Positions 18,307 through 28,059 of a stretch of DNA of 64,000 nt are shown here, one piece after another (within the stretch, counting starts at the first letter, position 1; every line of letters starts with the position of its first letter). Below the pieces are notes generated by a model that was not told the DNA's origin, did not search any database, and was given only the letters and a program-made list of their open reading frames with translations. The translations under genes were made by a program, and so were the position numbers. This DNA comes from XN24 sp964462675 (GTDB lineage: Bacteria; Pseudomonadota; Gammaproteobacteria; Steroidobacterales; XN24), in the NCBI GenBank assembly GCA_964462675.1, contig CAYWYS010000003.1, forward strand, positions 1 through 64,000, in the 5' to 3' direction.

Positions 18307-19917
18307 CTACTGTCGCCCGACCTGCCGCTCGCGGTTGATGCGGAAGATCGTGGTGGTCCCGCTGACCTCGTTGGCCACGACGAGCAGGGGGACACCCGGA
18401 ATGGGGCTGTCCGATGCCTCGATGACGGTCAGGCCCTCGGCGCCGAGGTCGCCGGCCTCAGGCGTGCCCGGCTGCGCACCGAAGTCCCGGTTGTTGAGGT
18501 ACTGGACGAAGACCGGCGCATACGGGCTGCTGATGTCGTAGATCATGACACCGCCGATCCGCTCCAGGCCGATGAAGGCGTAAGTCCTGCCCCAAAGCTT
18601 CGCGACAGTGACGCCCTCGGGCTCGGGGCCCTTGTCGTCGCTGCGGGTCTCGAAGCTGTTCTCGCGGTGGTTGGAGTTGAAGTTGTCCGGGTATCGCGCC
18701 GCGGTGATGCGCTCGAACTCGGCAACGCTGTCCCAGACCTGCTTCAGGTCCGCGTCCCAGATCGAGAAGGAGCGCGCGCCGAATGCGCAGATCGCCTCGT
18801 AACAGTCGCCGTCAGCGCGCAGGCCGTCAACCGAGGTCACGGTCAGGCGGCCCATGTTTGCGTTGTCCCGCAGCTGCGACAGCTCCGTGATCCCCATCTC
18901 GTTGCTGGCGTAGAACTCGACGAAGCGTGGCGCATCGGCGCAGATCGGCGTCTCGCCGCTGAGCGCACGGAAGCGCGCCTCCTCGGTGAAGCCGGCGTAA
19001 GCCCGGGCATCACCCTCGTTCGCTGTCACGATGTAATTGCGACCCTGGTACTGGTAGCTCGCGATCGCGTCCGGCTGGTAGATGCCGTACACCGGCCAGT
19101 TCGTGATGTTGATCTCCTGGTCGCGATCGCTGGCGTCCAGCTCGTTGCCTGCCAGCAGGTGATCCTTGAAGCCCAGCCCGCGCAATGAGGTGAATTTTCC
19201 TGCCTGAACGTCGAGGATGGCGATCGCGTTGTTTTCCTGCAAGGCGACCCACGCGGTCCGAGAGTCCTTCGATATCGTGATGTATTCAGGCTCCAGGTCC
19301 TGCGCCACCGTGGCGAAGGGCCCGAAGATCCGGATCGACGGGTCGAGCTTGGCGTCATTGAAACTGGTGAAGCCCGCCGTGCGCACGTGCGCCTGTGTCA
19401 GCCTGCGGATATCCCCGGGCAGGTCAATGATGCTGACCGAGCCTTCGGGATCGATCGAATAGTCGTCGCTGGGCTCACCCTCGTTGGCGACCAGCACCCG
19501 CTTGCCGTCCGGCGTGAAGGTCACCATGTCCGGCAATGCACCCACTTCGACCCCCGCGAGAATGCGGCCGTCAGCATCGAAGAACACGACCTTCCCCGGG
19601 TCGGTCTTCGGGTCCGCCTCGACGGCCGCGGCCACGAGTCCCTTGTGGACAGCAACGCTGTTGACGATGCCCTCCAGCTCGATGCTGAACAGCAGCGACG
19701 GCGCGGACGGCGCGCGGATATCGAGCACGTCGACGTTGCCGCTCTGCGCATTGACGACGAACAGGCGCTGCGTGTGAGGATCGTGCGCGACGATCTCCGC
19801 TGCGGACTGGTCGAACACGCCAGTCGCGTAGGTGCCGAGCGGCGTGATGCTGATGGCGAAGGGCGACGCAGCCGGCGCCGCGTCGACGGCAGGGACCGGA
19901 TTCTGAGCAGCCCACAT
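18307..19917 (-). CDS. Choice-of-anchor I domain protein, no signal peptide seen
   Basis: The 536-residue protein is a beta-propeller-like choice-of-anchor I protein: HDPHTQRLFVVNAQSGNVDVLDI, VTFTPDGKRVLVANEGEPSDDY, YIVTANEGDARAY and GVTVAKLWGRTYAFIGLERIGGV are typical. Family members are usually exported, often near alkaline phosphatases. Here the first Met (19917) is followed at once by mature-looking sequence (WAAQNPVPAVDAAPAAS), and no hydrophobic leader is encoded in frame upstream. Either the leader is lost or export uses another route. Ends with the short tail RINRERQVGRQ. Confidence 0.78.
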   Translation of the reverse strand: MWAAQNPVPAVDAAPAASPFAISITPLGTYATGVFDQSAAEIVAHDPHTQRLFVVNAQSGNVDVLDIRAPSAPSLLFSIELEGIVNSVAVHKGLVAAAVEADPKTDPGKVVFFDADGRILAGVEVGALPDMVTFTPDGKRVLVANEGEPSDDYSIDPEGSVSIIDLPGDIRRLTQAHVRTAGFTSFNDAKLDPSIRIFGPFATVAQDLEPEYITISKDSRTAWVALQENNAIAILDVQAGKFTSLRGLGFKDHLLAGNELDASDRDQEINITNWPVYGIYQPDAIASYQYQGRNYIVTANEGDARAYAGFTEEARFRALSGETPICADAPRFVEFYASNEMGITELSQLRDNANMGRLTVTSVDGLRADGDCYEAICAFGARSFSIWDADLKQVWDSVAEFERITAARYPDNFNSNHRENSFETRSDDKGPEPEGVTVAKLWGRTYAFIGLERIGGVMIYDISSPYAPVFVQYLNNRDFGAQPGTPEAGDLGAEGLTVIEASDSPIPGVPLLVVANEVSGTTTIFRINRERQVGRQ

Positions 19918-19946
19918 TGCCTGCAGATGACTGCTGCCTGAAACTG

Positions 19947-20435
19947 CTAAGTCACGTGCGTGCCGCTCACCCGTGCCCGGACCTGCCGCATTCCCTTCAA
20001 CGCCAGTTGCACGGGCAGCGGCAGCCGCTCCTCGTCCAGTCCGTCGAGGAAATTCTTGACGCCGAGCCCGAGCTCGGTGTCGCCCTCGATGACCAGGCGG
20101 CGCTGGAAGAACAGCGTGTCCGGATCCTCGAGGCGACCGGCCATGACCAGGAACGACGGCGACCGGCCGCGGATCGTCACGTCTGCCGCGTGCCCGCGCG
20201 CCAGCACCCTGAGGCGCCCGTCGCGCAGCGTGATCGGCCATCGCCAGCCGGTGTCCTCGATCTCGATCGCCAGGCAGCGTCCGGCGAGAAAATCGAGCTC
20301 GCCGTTCGCGACGCTGGCGCGGAGCAGCTGCTCGAGCGCCAGCTCGAGCGGGCCGCGCTGCAGCGGATGGGGCACGAGCCGGAGAGGCTTTGCCAGCACC
20401 GGCATGAGCGCGTCGAACGCGGGCAGTCGCAGCAT
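19947..20435 (-). CDS. ubiT: SCP2-domain accessory factor for anaerobic ubiquinone synthesis
   Basis: The 162-residue protein has an SCP2 lipid-binding fold (LPLRLVPHP-like start, LDFLAGRCLAIEIEDTG, DVTIRGRSPSFLVMAGR, DPDTLFFQRRLVIEGDTELGL). UbiT binds ubiquinone precursors and works with UbiU and UbiV in the O2-independent pathway. ATG 20435 is chosen over the longer frame because GGAGG lies five bases before it. It is divergent from ubiUV across a 122-base region holding an FNR/Anr-type site. Confidence 0.88.
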   Translation of the reverse strand: MLRLPAFDALMPVLAKPLRLVPHPLQRGPLELALEQLLRASVANGELDFLAGRCLAIEIEDTGWRWPITLRDGRLRVLARGHAADVTIRGRSPSFLVMAGRLEDPDTLFFQRRLVIEGDTELGLGVKNFLDGLDEERLPLPVQLALKGMRQVRARVSGTHVT

Positions 20436-20485
20436 GATGACCTCCAGGCAACCTGCCGAAGATACCGGACGGCCCGGTTCGGACA

Positions 20486-20499
20486 TTGACCTTCGTCAA
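20486..20499. promoter_or_regulatory. FNR/Anr-type binding site
   Basis: TTGAC-CTTC-GTCAA is a perfect palindromic match to the FNR-family consensus TTGAY-N4-RTCAA. Its centre (20492.5) lies 41.5 bases before the start point predicted from the TATGCT -10 element at 20522-20527. That spacing is the class II activation geometry. It sits between ubiT and ubiUV, genes of O2-independent ubiquinone synthesis, which are Fnr-controlled in E. coli. Confidence 0.78.
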
Positions 20500-20521
20500 G
20501 GATGCCCGGCGGCGGGCTGGC

Positions 20522-20534
20522 TATGCTCGCGCCC
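20522..20534 (+). promoter_or_regulatory. ubiUV promoter -10 region
   Basis: TATGCT at 20522-20527 predicts a start near 20534 and a leader of about 24 bases before the GTG of ubiU. No -35 element is seen; the FNR-type site occupies that position, as expected for an activator-dependent promoter. Confidence 0.55.
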
Positions 20535-20557
20535 CTCCGCATCGACCAGGGGACCGC

Positions 20558-21553
20558 GTGGAACTGCTCTGCCCTGCCGGCAACCTGCCCTCGCTGCGTG
20601 CCGCCGTGGACGCGGGCGCAGACTCGGTCTACCTGGGCTTCCGCGATGCGACCAACGCGCGGCATTTCGCCGGCCTGAACTTCAGCGACCAGGACATCGT
20701 GCGCGGCGTCAGCTATGCGCACGATCGCCGCTGCAAGGTACTGATCGCGCTGAACACCTATCCGCAACCCGCGGGGTGGTCGCAATGGACCAGCGCCGTG
20801 GATCGCGCCGCCGAGCTGGGCGCGGACGCGCTGATCCTGGCCGATACGGGGCTGCTCGATTATGCGGCCGAGCGCTGGCCGGACCTCGACCGCCACCTCT
20901 CGGTGCAGGCCTCGGCGACCAATCCGGAAGCGCTGCAGCTGTATCACCGGCTGTTCGGCATCACCCGCGCCGTGCTGCCACGGGTGCTGTCGGTCCGGCA
21001 GGTGGCGCAAGTCGCCGCGCAGTCACCCGTGCCCGTCGAAGTATTCGGTTTCGGCAGCCTGTGCGTCATGGTGGAGGGCCGCTGCCTGCTGTCGAGCTAC
21101 CTGACCGGTCGCTCGCCGAACACCTACGGTGCGTGCTCGCCGGGCTCGCATGTGCGCTGGCAGGAGACGCCGGACGGCCTCGAGTCGCGCCTCAACGGCG
21201 TGTTGATCGATCGCTACGGACCGGGCGAAAAGGCCGCCTATCCGACGCTTTGCAAGGGCCGCTTCCAGGTGGGCGAACACACCTACTATGCACTCGAGGA
21301 ACCGAGCAGCCTGAACTCGATCGAGTTGCTGCCAGAGCTGTATCGCGCAGGCGTGGCGGCAATCAAGGTCGAAGGCCGGCAACGCAGCCCGACCTACGTG
21401 GCGCAGGTCACGACGGTCATGCGCGCGGCGATCGACGCCTGCGTCGCGGACCCGGTGAATTTCAAGCCGACCGCCGCGTGGCAGAAGACGCTAGCGTCGG
21501 TGTCGGAAGGCACCCAGACCACGCTCGGTGCGTATCACCGGTCGTGGCAATGA
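20558..21553 (+). CDS. ubiU: O2-independent ubiquinone hydroxylation protein UbiU
   Basis: The 331-residue U32-family protein starts at GTG 20558 (VELLCPAGNL), the conserved start of the family; an upstream TTG overlaps the FNR site and is not used. Four cysteines, C169, C176, C193 and C232, fall at the same positions as the 4Fe-4S ligands of E. coli UbiU. With UbiV it performs ring hydroxylation of ubiquinone precursors without oxygen. The stop overlaps the ubiV ATG (ATGA). Confidence 0.93.
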   Translation: MELLCPAGNLPSLRAAVDAGADSVYLGFRDATNARHFAGLNFSDQDIVRGVSYAHDRRCKVLIALNTYPQPAGWSQWTSAVDRAAELGADALILADTGLLDYAAERWPDLDRHLSVQASATNPEALQLYHRLFGITRAVLPRVLSVRQVAQVAAQSPVPVEVFGFGSLCVMVEGRCLLSSYLTGRSPNTYGACSPGSHVRWQETPDGLESRLNGVLIDRYGPGEKAAYPTLCKGRFQVGEHTYYALEEPSSLNSIELLPELYRAGVAAIKVEGRQRSPTYVAQVTTVMRAAIDACVADPVNFKPTAAWQKTLASVSEGTQTTLGAYHRSWQ

Positions 21554-22449
21554 AGCTGGCGCTCGGCCCATTGCAGTATTTCTGGCCGCGCGAGAGGGTC
21601 TTGTCGTTCTATGCCGAGGCCGCGGCCTGGCCGGTCGAGATTGTCTATCTCGGCGAGGTGGTGTGCGCGAAGCGCCGCGAACTCCGGCTGGAGGACTGGC
21701 TGGAAATCGGCGCCTGGCTCGAGGATTTCGGCAAGGAAGTCGTGCTGTCGAGCCTGACGCTGCTCGAAGCCGGCTCTGAACTCGGCGCACTGCGGCGGCT
21801 GTGCCGCAACGGCCGGTTCATCGTCGAGGCGAACGACATGGCCGCGGTCGGCATGCTCGCGAACGCCGGGCTGCCGTTCGTCGGCGGCCCGACCCTGAAC
21901 ATCTACAATCCGCGCACGCTGCAGGTGCTCGCAGACCAGGGCATGCGGCGCTGGGTGCTGCCGTTCGAGCTGGCGCGCGAGACGGCGGCCGAGTTGGCCG
22001 CTGCAGCGCCGGCCGAATGCCCCGGCGAGGTGTTCGCGTGGGGACGGCTGCCGCTGGCCTGGTCGGCGCGCTGCTACACGGCGCGTGCCGAGGACCGGCC
22101 GAAGGACCACTGCGGACTCGCCTGCCTCGCCGACCCGGACGGCCGGTTGATGCGCACGCGCGAGGACGAGCCGTTCCTCGCGCTCAATGGCATCCAGACT
22201 CAATCCGCGTTGACGCAGAACCTCGCGCCGTGGCTCGACGACGCGCGCGCGGCCGGCGTCGAGGTGCTGCGCCTCAGCCCGCAATCAGCCGGCATGGCCG
22301 AAGTCGTCGCCTGTTTCGATGTGCTGCGGCGCAGCGGCACGGACCCGCGGCAGCTCGAGGCGCTGGCCGCACTGGCGCCGACCGGCACCTGCGACGGCTA
22401 CTGGCACGGCCAACCAGGAAGGGGGACACTGCTAAATCGTCCGATTTAG
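21550..22449 (+). CDS. ubiV: O2-independent ubiquinone hydroxylation protein UbiV
   Basis: The 299-residue U32-family protein begins MKLALGPLQYFW. Cys39 and Cys175, Cys188, Cys192 keep the spacing of the UbiV 4Fe-4S ligands. The ATG overlaps the ubiU stop. The last residues, GRGTLLNRPI, and the stop codon are encoded by a 40-base palindromic repeat (22421-22460) and have no counterpart in the family, so the native 3' end was probably replaced by the repeat. Confidence 0.93.
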   Translation: MKLALGPLQYFWPRERVLSFYAEAAAWPVEIVYLGEVVCAKRRELRLEDWLEIGAWLEDFGKEVVLSSLTLLEAGSELGALRRLCRNGRFIVEANDMAAVGMLANAGLPFVGGPTLNIYNPRTLQVLADQGMRRWVLPFELARETAAELAAAAPAECPGEVFAWGRLPLAWSARCYTARAEDRPKDHCGLACLADPDGRLMRTREDEPFLALNGIQTQSALTQNLAPWLDDARAAGVEVLRLSPQSAGMAEVVACFDVLRRSGTDPRQLEALAALAPTGTCDGYWHGQPGRGTLLNRPI

Positions 22450-22460
22450 CAGTGTCCCCC
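22421..22460. repeat. Palindromic repeat, GGGGGACACTGCTAAA type, copy A
   Basis: Two perfect 19-base arms (22421-22439 and 22442-22460) are separated by two bases. The arms begin GGGGGACACTGCTAAA. The same palindrome recurs at 25751-25790. It contains the ubiV stop codon and lies four bases before the stop of the convergent exonuclease gene, so it may also act as a terminator. Confidence 0.9.
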
Positions 22461-22463
22461 TGT

Positions 22464-22964
22464 TCAGGGGCGCCACCCGGCCGCCATGGCGCGCACCAGG
22501 ATCTGTGCGCAGGCGGAGGCATCCGACGCGGCATCGTGATGCTTGAGCGGAATGTCGAGCGCGCGGCAGACCAGCGGCAGCTTGGTCGGGTATATGCCCC
22601 ACACCTGGCGGGCGACCTGCACGGTGCAGATGAACGGGTGGTCGACTGACGCCAGGCGGTAAGTCCTGCAGCAGGCATTGAGAACGCCGCGATCGAAGGG
22701 CGCGTTGTGCGCGGCCAGCCAGTCGAGGTTCTCGAGCCACGGCTCCAGGCGCGACCAGGCCTCGTCGAAAGGCGGCGCGTCGGCGACATCGTCCCAGCAC
22801 AAGCCATGGATGTAAGTGAACACGAACTCCGGCGCCGGCGGGCGGATCAGGAACGCGTCTTCCCCGATGATGCGGCCATTCTCGATCAGCGCCAATCCCA
22901 GCGCGCAGGCGCTGTCGGGGGAATGGCTGGCGGTCTCGAAATCGAGCGCGAGGATGCGGGACAT
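22464..22964 (-). CDS. DEDDh 3'-5' exonuclease
   Basis: The 166-residue protein has the exonuclease motifs ALDFET (D8, E10), AAHNAPFDRGVL (D91) and the late HHDAASDA (His143, Asp148) of the DEDDh family, related to the DnaQ/RNase T proofreading domain. Its substrate is unknown; stand-alone enzymes of this type trim DNA or RNA. It converges on ubiV and precedes a lipoprotein gene on the opposite side (20 bases apart, same strand). Confidence 0.87.
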   Translation of the reverse strand: MSRILALDFETASHSPDSACALGLALIENGRIIGEDAFLIRPPAPEFVFTYIHGLCWDDVADAPPFDEAWSRLEPWLENLDWLAAHNAPFDRGVLNACCRTYRLASVDHPFICTVQVARQVWGIYPTKLPLVCRALDIPLKHHDAASDASACAQILVRAMAAGWRP

Positions 22965-22984
22965 GGTACCTGAGCAGCCAGGCC

Positions 22985-23524
22985 CTAGTCGGCGCGCCTC
23001 CGCATGATCATCCGGAACGGCAATTCCTCGCCTTCCGGCGGAATCAGCTCGAGCGTGTCGCCGTCGACCCTCGCTGCGACAGCGTCCGACTGGCCGTCCT
23101 GCTCCATCTCGATCGTCAGCATATTGCCGCTGGCCGTCCAACTGCCGTGCACGGTCTCGCTGTCGCCCATCATGCTGGTCGTGCTGGAGGCCGTGCCGTC
23201 GGCATTCAGCGACAGGATCATGCTCATCTCATCGATCATGCCGGCACCCAGCATGGCCATGCCGAGCTCCATCGCCTGCCGCTCCTCGGGGTCCTCGATC
23301 GCCGCGATGTCCGCCATCATCGCGTCCTTGACGACCTGGTTGTCGAGCTGCCAGGTGCCGACCGGACCGACGGCTGGGATGCGCGCCGGCGCGCTCGCTG
23401 GCGCGCTTGCAGGCGCGACCCCGGCTGCCGGCTTGGCGGATTCCGGCTTTGCGCAACCCGCCAGCATCCCCGCGCCGAGCGTCAGCCCCGCAAGCGCAGC
23501 CATCAGAAAAATAACGCGTCTCAT
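22985..23524 (-). CDS. Hypothetical lipoprotein
   Basis: The 179-residue product has a signal peptide with lipobox MLAGC and an Ala/Pro-rich linker (PASAPASAPA). The folded part contains GTWQLDN, LSLNADGTASST, HGSWTASGNMLTIEM and DGDTLELIPP, a pattern seen in lipocalin-like small outer-membrane lipoproteins that read as beta-strands. Met residues are unusually dense around 88-105. Function unknown. It is transcribed into the exonuclease gene. Confidence 0.6.
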   Translation of the reverse strand: MRRVIFLMAALAGLTLGAGMLAGCAKPESAKPAAGVAPASAPASAPARIPAVGPVGTWQLDNQVVKDAMMADIAAIEDPEERQAMELGMAMLGAGMIDEMSMILSLNADGTASSTTSMMGDSETVHGSWTASGNMLTIEMEQDGQSDAVAARVDGDTLELIPPEGEELPFRMIMRRRAD

Positions 23525-23642
23525 TGTCGTGCATCCTCTCGCTGGGGCGGGGCCATCGCCCAAGCATAGACCGCCGGGGAGGCGCGGGAAACTCTCGCCC
23601 GGCGGATCGACCCCCGCCGCGCCACATCTCGCCTGGCCCAGC

Positions 23643-24293
23643 CTAGGCGGCCACAGGCTCCTCACGCAGCAGCGCGCGTACTTCCTCGTCGCTGACCTGG
23701 CGGAAATTCCCGTAGCAAGGCGAGATCGCGACGAACGGCGCCGGCGTAGCGAGGCAAATCACCTCGTCGGCCTCTTCCTCGAGCATCGCGACGACTTCCG
23801 CCGGCGCCACGGCGAGCGCAAGCACGATCCGGTCTGCGCCAAGCTGCCTGGCGGCCTGGATCGCCGCTTCCATGGTTGCTCCGGTGGCGGCGCCGTCATC
23901 GACGATGATGACCGTGCGGTGGGTCAGCGCGGGACGCACGCGATCGCCGCGATACAGTCGTTCGCGGCGCTCGAGCTCACGGCTCTCTATCGAGACGACC
24001 TCCTCGATGGTATCCCGGTCGATGCCCGCGAGACGGATGACCTCGGGATTCAGCACCCGTATCCCGCCGCTGGCGATCGCACCCAGCGCGAGCTCGGCGC
24101 GGAACGGCACGCCAAGCTTGCGGACATTGAGCACGTCGAGCGGCGCGCCGAGCGCCCGGGCGATTTCGAGCGCCACGGGAACACCGCCGCGCGGCAGCGC
24201 GAGCACGATGACGTCCTGCCCACGATAGCGGTCAACGAGCAGATCGGCGAGCCCGCGGCCCGCGGCCTTGCGATCCTGGATCGGCAGTTTCAT
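23643..24293 (-). CDS. Phosphoribosyltransferase family protein
   Basis: The 216-residue protein has a type I phosphoribosyltransferase fold with the PRPP-binding motif TVIIVDDGAATGATM and an N-terminal ALPRGGVPVALEIA loop. The family (similar to mycobacterial Rv0571c-type proteins) often lies near erythromycin-esterase or universal-stress genes; substrates are unknown. GGAGG lies six bases before ATG 24293. Stands alone, divergent from the alpha/beta hydrolase gene. Confidence 0.85.
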   Translation of the reverse strand: MKLPIQDRKAAGRGLADLLVDRYRGQDVIVLALPRGGVPVALEIARALGAPLDVLNVRKLGVPFRAELALGAIASGGIRVLNPEVIRLAGIDRDTIEEVVSIESRELERRERLYRGDRVRPALTHRTVIIVDDGAATGATMEAAIQAARQLGADRIVLALAVAPAEVVAMLEEEADEVICLATPAPFVAISPCYGNFRQVSDEEVRALLREEPVAA

Positions 24294-24460
24294 AGGGCAC
24301 CTCCGCGTCGGTCGTGGCCGGTACTCGGCGGCGACGGGCAGGGCCCGCAGTCGGGGCTGTCCCTGCCCGTCTCTGCCTGTCTCAAGCATGGACCCATCGC
24401 GGCCGAAATGACAGGCGGACTTGCCGAATTCGCGCGGCCGGCATGCGATAATTCTGCGCC

Positions 24461-25417
24461 ATGAAGTATTTTTTCTGGGCCGGGACAGCCCTGGTCCTGG
24501 CGGCGATCGCCGCGCTCGGCTGGTGGCTGGCCGACCACGCACGGCCGCGTCACGATGAGTTCGTCGCGCGGCGTGGCGCCAGTGTCACTGCGGAACTCCA
24601 GGCCGTGGCCGAAGAGCGCGGCGGCTTCACGAGCCAGGCGGTCAGCCTCAGCTCGGACTCGGGGCTGCGCGTCAACGTGCGCGTGCTGCGCCCGGCGGGC
24701 CGACACCCGCCCTTGCCCGTCGTTGTGCTGCTCGGCGGACATCGCACCGGCCGCGACGCGGTGGACCTGGTCGGGGACCCTGGCAGCATCATCATGGTCG
24801 CGCTCGACTATCCCTACCATGGACCGAACGCGATTCGCTCCGCGTCGGACTTCTTCCGCGGCATTGCCGATATCCAGCAGGCGCTGCTGGACACGCCGCC
24901 GGCTGCCTCGGTGGTGCTCGACTGGCTGTCGATCCAGGACTTCGCCGACGTCGGTCGCGCCGAGATTGTCGGCGTCAGCTTCGGCGTGCCTTTCTCCGCC
25001 GTGGCCGGCGGCCTCGATGAGCGCTTCACCCGCGTCTGGCTGATCCACGGCGGCGCCGGCAATCGCGGCTGGATCGAGCACAATCTCCGTGAACGCATCC
25101 CGCAGCGCTGGCTGCGCGGCCCGGCGGCATCGCTGGTGCACCTCCTGGTGCACGGCAACTCGTTCGACACCGAGGAATGGGTCGCGCGCATCGCGCCGCG
25201 GCCGGTCGTGGTCATCGGCGCGCGCGACGACGATCGACTGCCGGAGCACAAGGTGGAGAGGCTTTACGCCGCCGCCGGTGAACCGAAGGAGCTGATCTGG
25301 ACCGAGGGTGGCCACGTCGATCCGCGCCGGCCGGAGCTCGTGCGCGCGCTGCTCGACATCGTGCGCGCGCGCCTCGGGGCAACCGCAGAGCGCCCGTCGA
25401 GCGCCGCGTTCGAATAG
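24461..25417 (+). CDS. Membrane-anchored alpha/beta hydrolase
   Basis: The 318-residue protein has an N-terminal transmembrane segment (about 4-24), a GVSFG nucleophile elbow (Ser173), a late acidic loop ARDDDRL and a C-terminal GGHVDP His. The segments VVVLLGGHRTGRDAVDL and DYPYHGPNA fit the alpha/beta-hydrolase core. It is likely periplasm-facing. Substrate unknown. A TAGTGG-aaaa-CCACTA hairpin begins at its stop codon (25415-25430). Confidence 0.8.
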   Translation: MKYFFWAGTALVLAAIAALGWWLADHARPRHDEFVARRGASVTAELQAVAEERGGFTSQAVSLSSDSGLRVNVRVLRPAGRHPPLPVVVLLGGHRTGRDAVDLVGDPGSIIMVALDYPYHGPNAIRSASDFFRGIADIQQALLDTPPAASVVLDWLSIQDFADVGRAEIVGVSFGVPFSAVAGGLDERFTRVWLIHGGAGNRGWIEHNLRERIPQRWLRGPAASLVHLLVHGNSFDTEEWVARIAPRPVVVIGARDDDRLPEHKVERLYAAAGEPKELIWTEGGHVDPRRPELVRALLDIVRARLGATAERPSSAAFE

Positions 25418-25740
25418 TGGAAAACCACTAGGGACAGCCCGGTCGAGCTCGCCTATCTTCCAGTTGTACGCGGACCGATCCGAAGGCCGCGCGCAACCCG
25501 GCCAGGTGCCGGTGACCGGGCTTCAGTCGAGTCCCGGAGCGCGCAGAAGACCTCCAGCATCATATGCCATCGGTCCGCGGCACCGGTGCACGACCATGCA
25601 CCCGGGCAGCGCGCCGAGCAAAGCCGCAACGCGGCCTCTGGCGCACCGCGGCGAGAGACCGCGAACCTGGCCCCGGATGGCTACATGGGTCCGAAGCACC
25701 GCGAGCGAAAGGGGTCGGTTCCGCCGGCCCCTTTCTTTAT
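25418..25740 (+). ncRNA. Candidate structured RNA ending in a terminator
   Basis: No protein gene is supported in this 370-base gap. Several nested complementary segments suggest a folded RNA on the plus strand: GCGGACCGAT (25470-25479) pairs with ATCGGTCCGC (25569-25578), enclosing CCCGG/CCGGG and GCGCGC pairs. Two further hairpins (GCGCC..GGCGC with GCCGC-aa-CGCGGC inside, and CGCGG..CCGCG) follow. The region ends with a strong intrinsic terminator at 25709-25740. It does not match tmRNA, RNase P, SRP or 6S RNA by eye. It could instead be a long 3' untranslated region of the hydrolase gene. Confidence 0.4.
25709..25740 (+). terminator. Intrinsic terminator
   Basis: AAAGGGGTCGG (25709-25719) pairs with CCGGCCCCTTT (25725-25735), with one G-U wobble and a five-base loop, followed by the T-rich tail CTTTCTTTA. 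The tail is on the plus strand. It terminates whatever transcript covers 25418-25708. Confidence 0.8.
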
Positions 25741-25743
25741 GCC

Positions 25744-25797
25744 CGCGCAAGGGGGACACTGCTAAAACCGCCGTTTTAGCAGTGTCCCCCTTGCGCG
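25744..25797. repeat. Palindromic repeat, GGGGGACACTGCTAAA type, copy B
   Basis: Perfect arms of 25 bases (25744-25768 and 25773-25797) surround a four-base loop. The core is the same GGGGGACACTGCTAAA palindrome as at 22421-22460; here the arms extend into CGCGCAA/TTGCGCG. It overlaps the 5' end of slyX, whose only usable start codons are inside it. Confidence 0.9.
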
Positions 25798-25997
25798 ACG
25801 AACGACTCGAGCAGCTGGAATTGAAGCTGGCCTACCTGGAGCGCGGCAGCCAGGAGCTCAGCGATGTCGTGTACCGCCAGCAGCAGGCCCTCGACGAGCT
25901 GGCGGCGCGGCTCGCCCGGCTGACCGAGCGCGTGCAGGCCGCCGAGGAGCGGCCGCGCGACTATCCAAGCGAGGATGAAAAACCGCCGCACTACTGA
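25791..25997 (+). CDS. slyX: SlyX family protein, start inside a repeat
   Basis: The 68-residue frame reads RDERLEQLELKLAYLERGSQELSDVVYRQQQALDEL.., a coiled coil typical of SlyX, ending PPHY. SlyX function is not settled. There is no ATG at the expected place: the only in-frame candidates are TTG 25791 and GTG 25782, both within the palindromic repeat. The repeat has probably replaced the original start, and no ribosome binding site is clear. Confidence 0.8.
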   Translation: MRDERLEQLELKLAYLERGSQELSDVVYRQQQALDELAARLARLTERVQAAEERPRDYPSEDEKPPHY

Positions 25998-26006
25998 GCG
26001 GCGAAC

Positions 26007-27938
<1,932 letters not shown>

Positions 27939-28059
27939 GGGAAAGCACGCGGCTAGGGCACGGCGGGACAGCGCGGCATTCTAACCCGCCCGCTACCCCG
28001 GCGTGGCGTAATCCCGTACCCTGCCGGGTGCGGCCGGCCCCGCACCACGGAGAGTCCTT

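Noticed and set aside
19960..21549. Long N-terminal extension of the ubiV frame
   Set aside because: Antisense to ubiT and out of frame with ubiU; the real ubiV start is the ATG overlapping the ubiU stop.
25418..25740. 6S RNA, tmRNA, SRP RNA or RNase P RNA
   Set aside because: Conserved hallmark segments of each are absent by eye, so the region is left as an unnamed candidate RNA.
25523..25759. 78-residue minus-strand frame in the slyX upstream gap
   Set aside because: Crosses the terminator and the palindromic repeat and shows no protein-like pattern.
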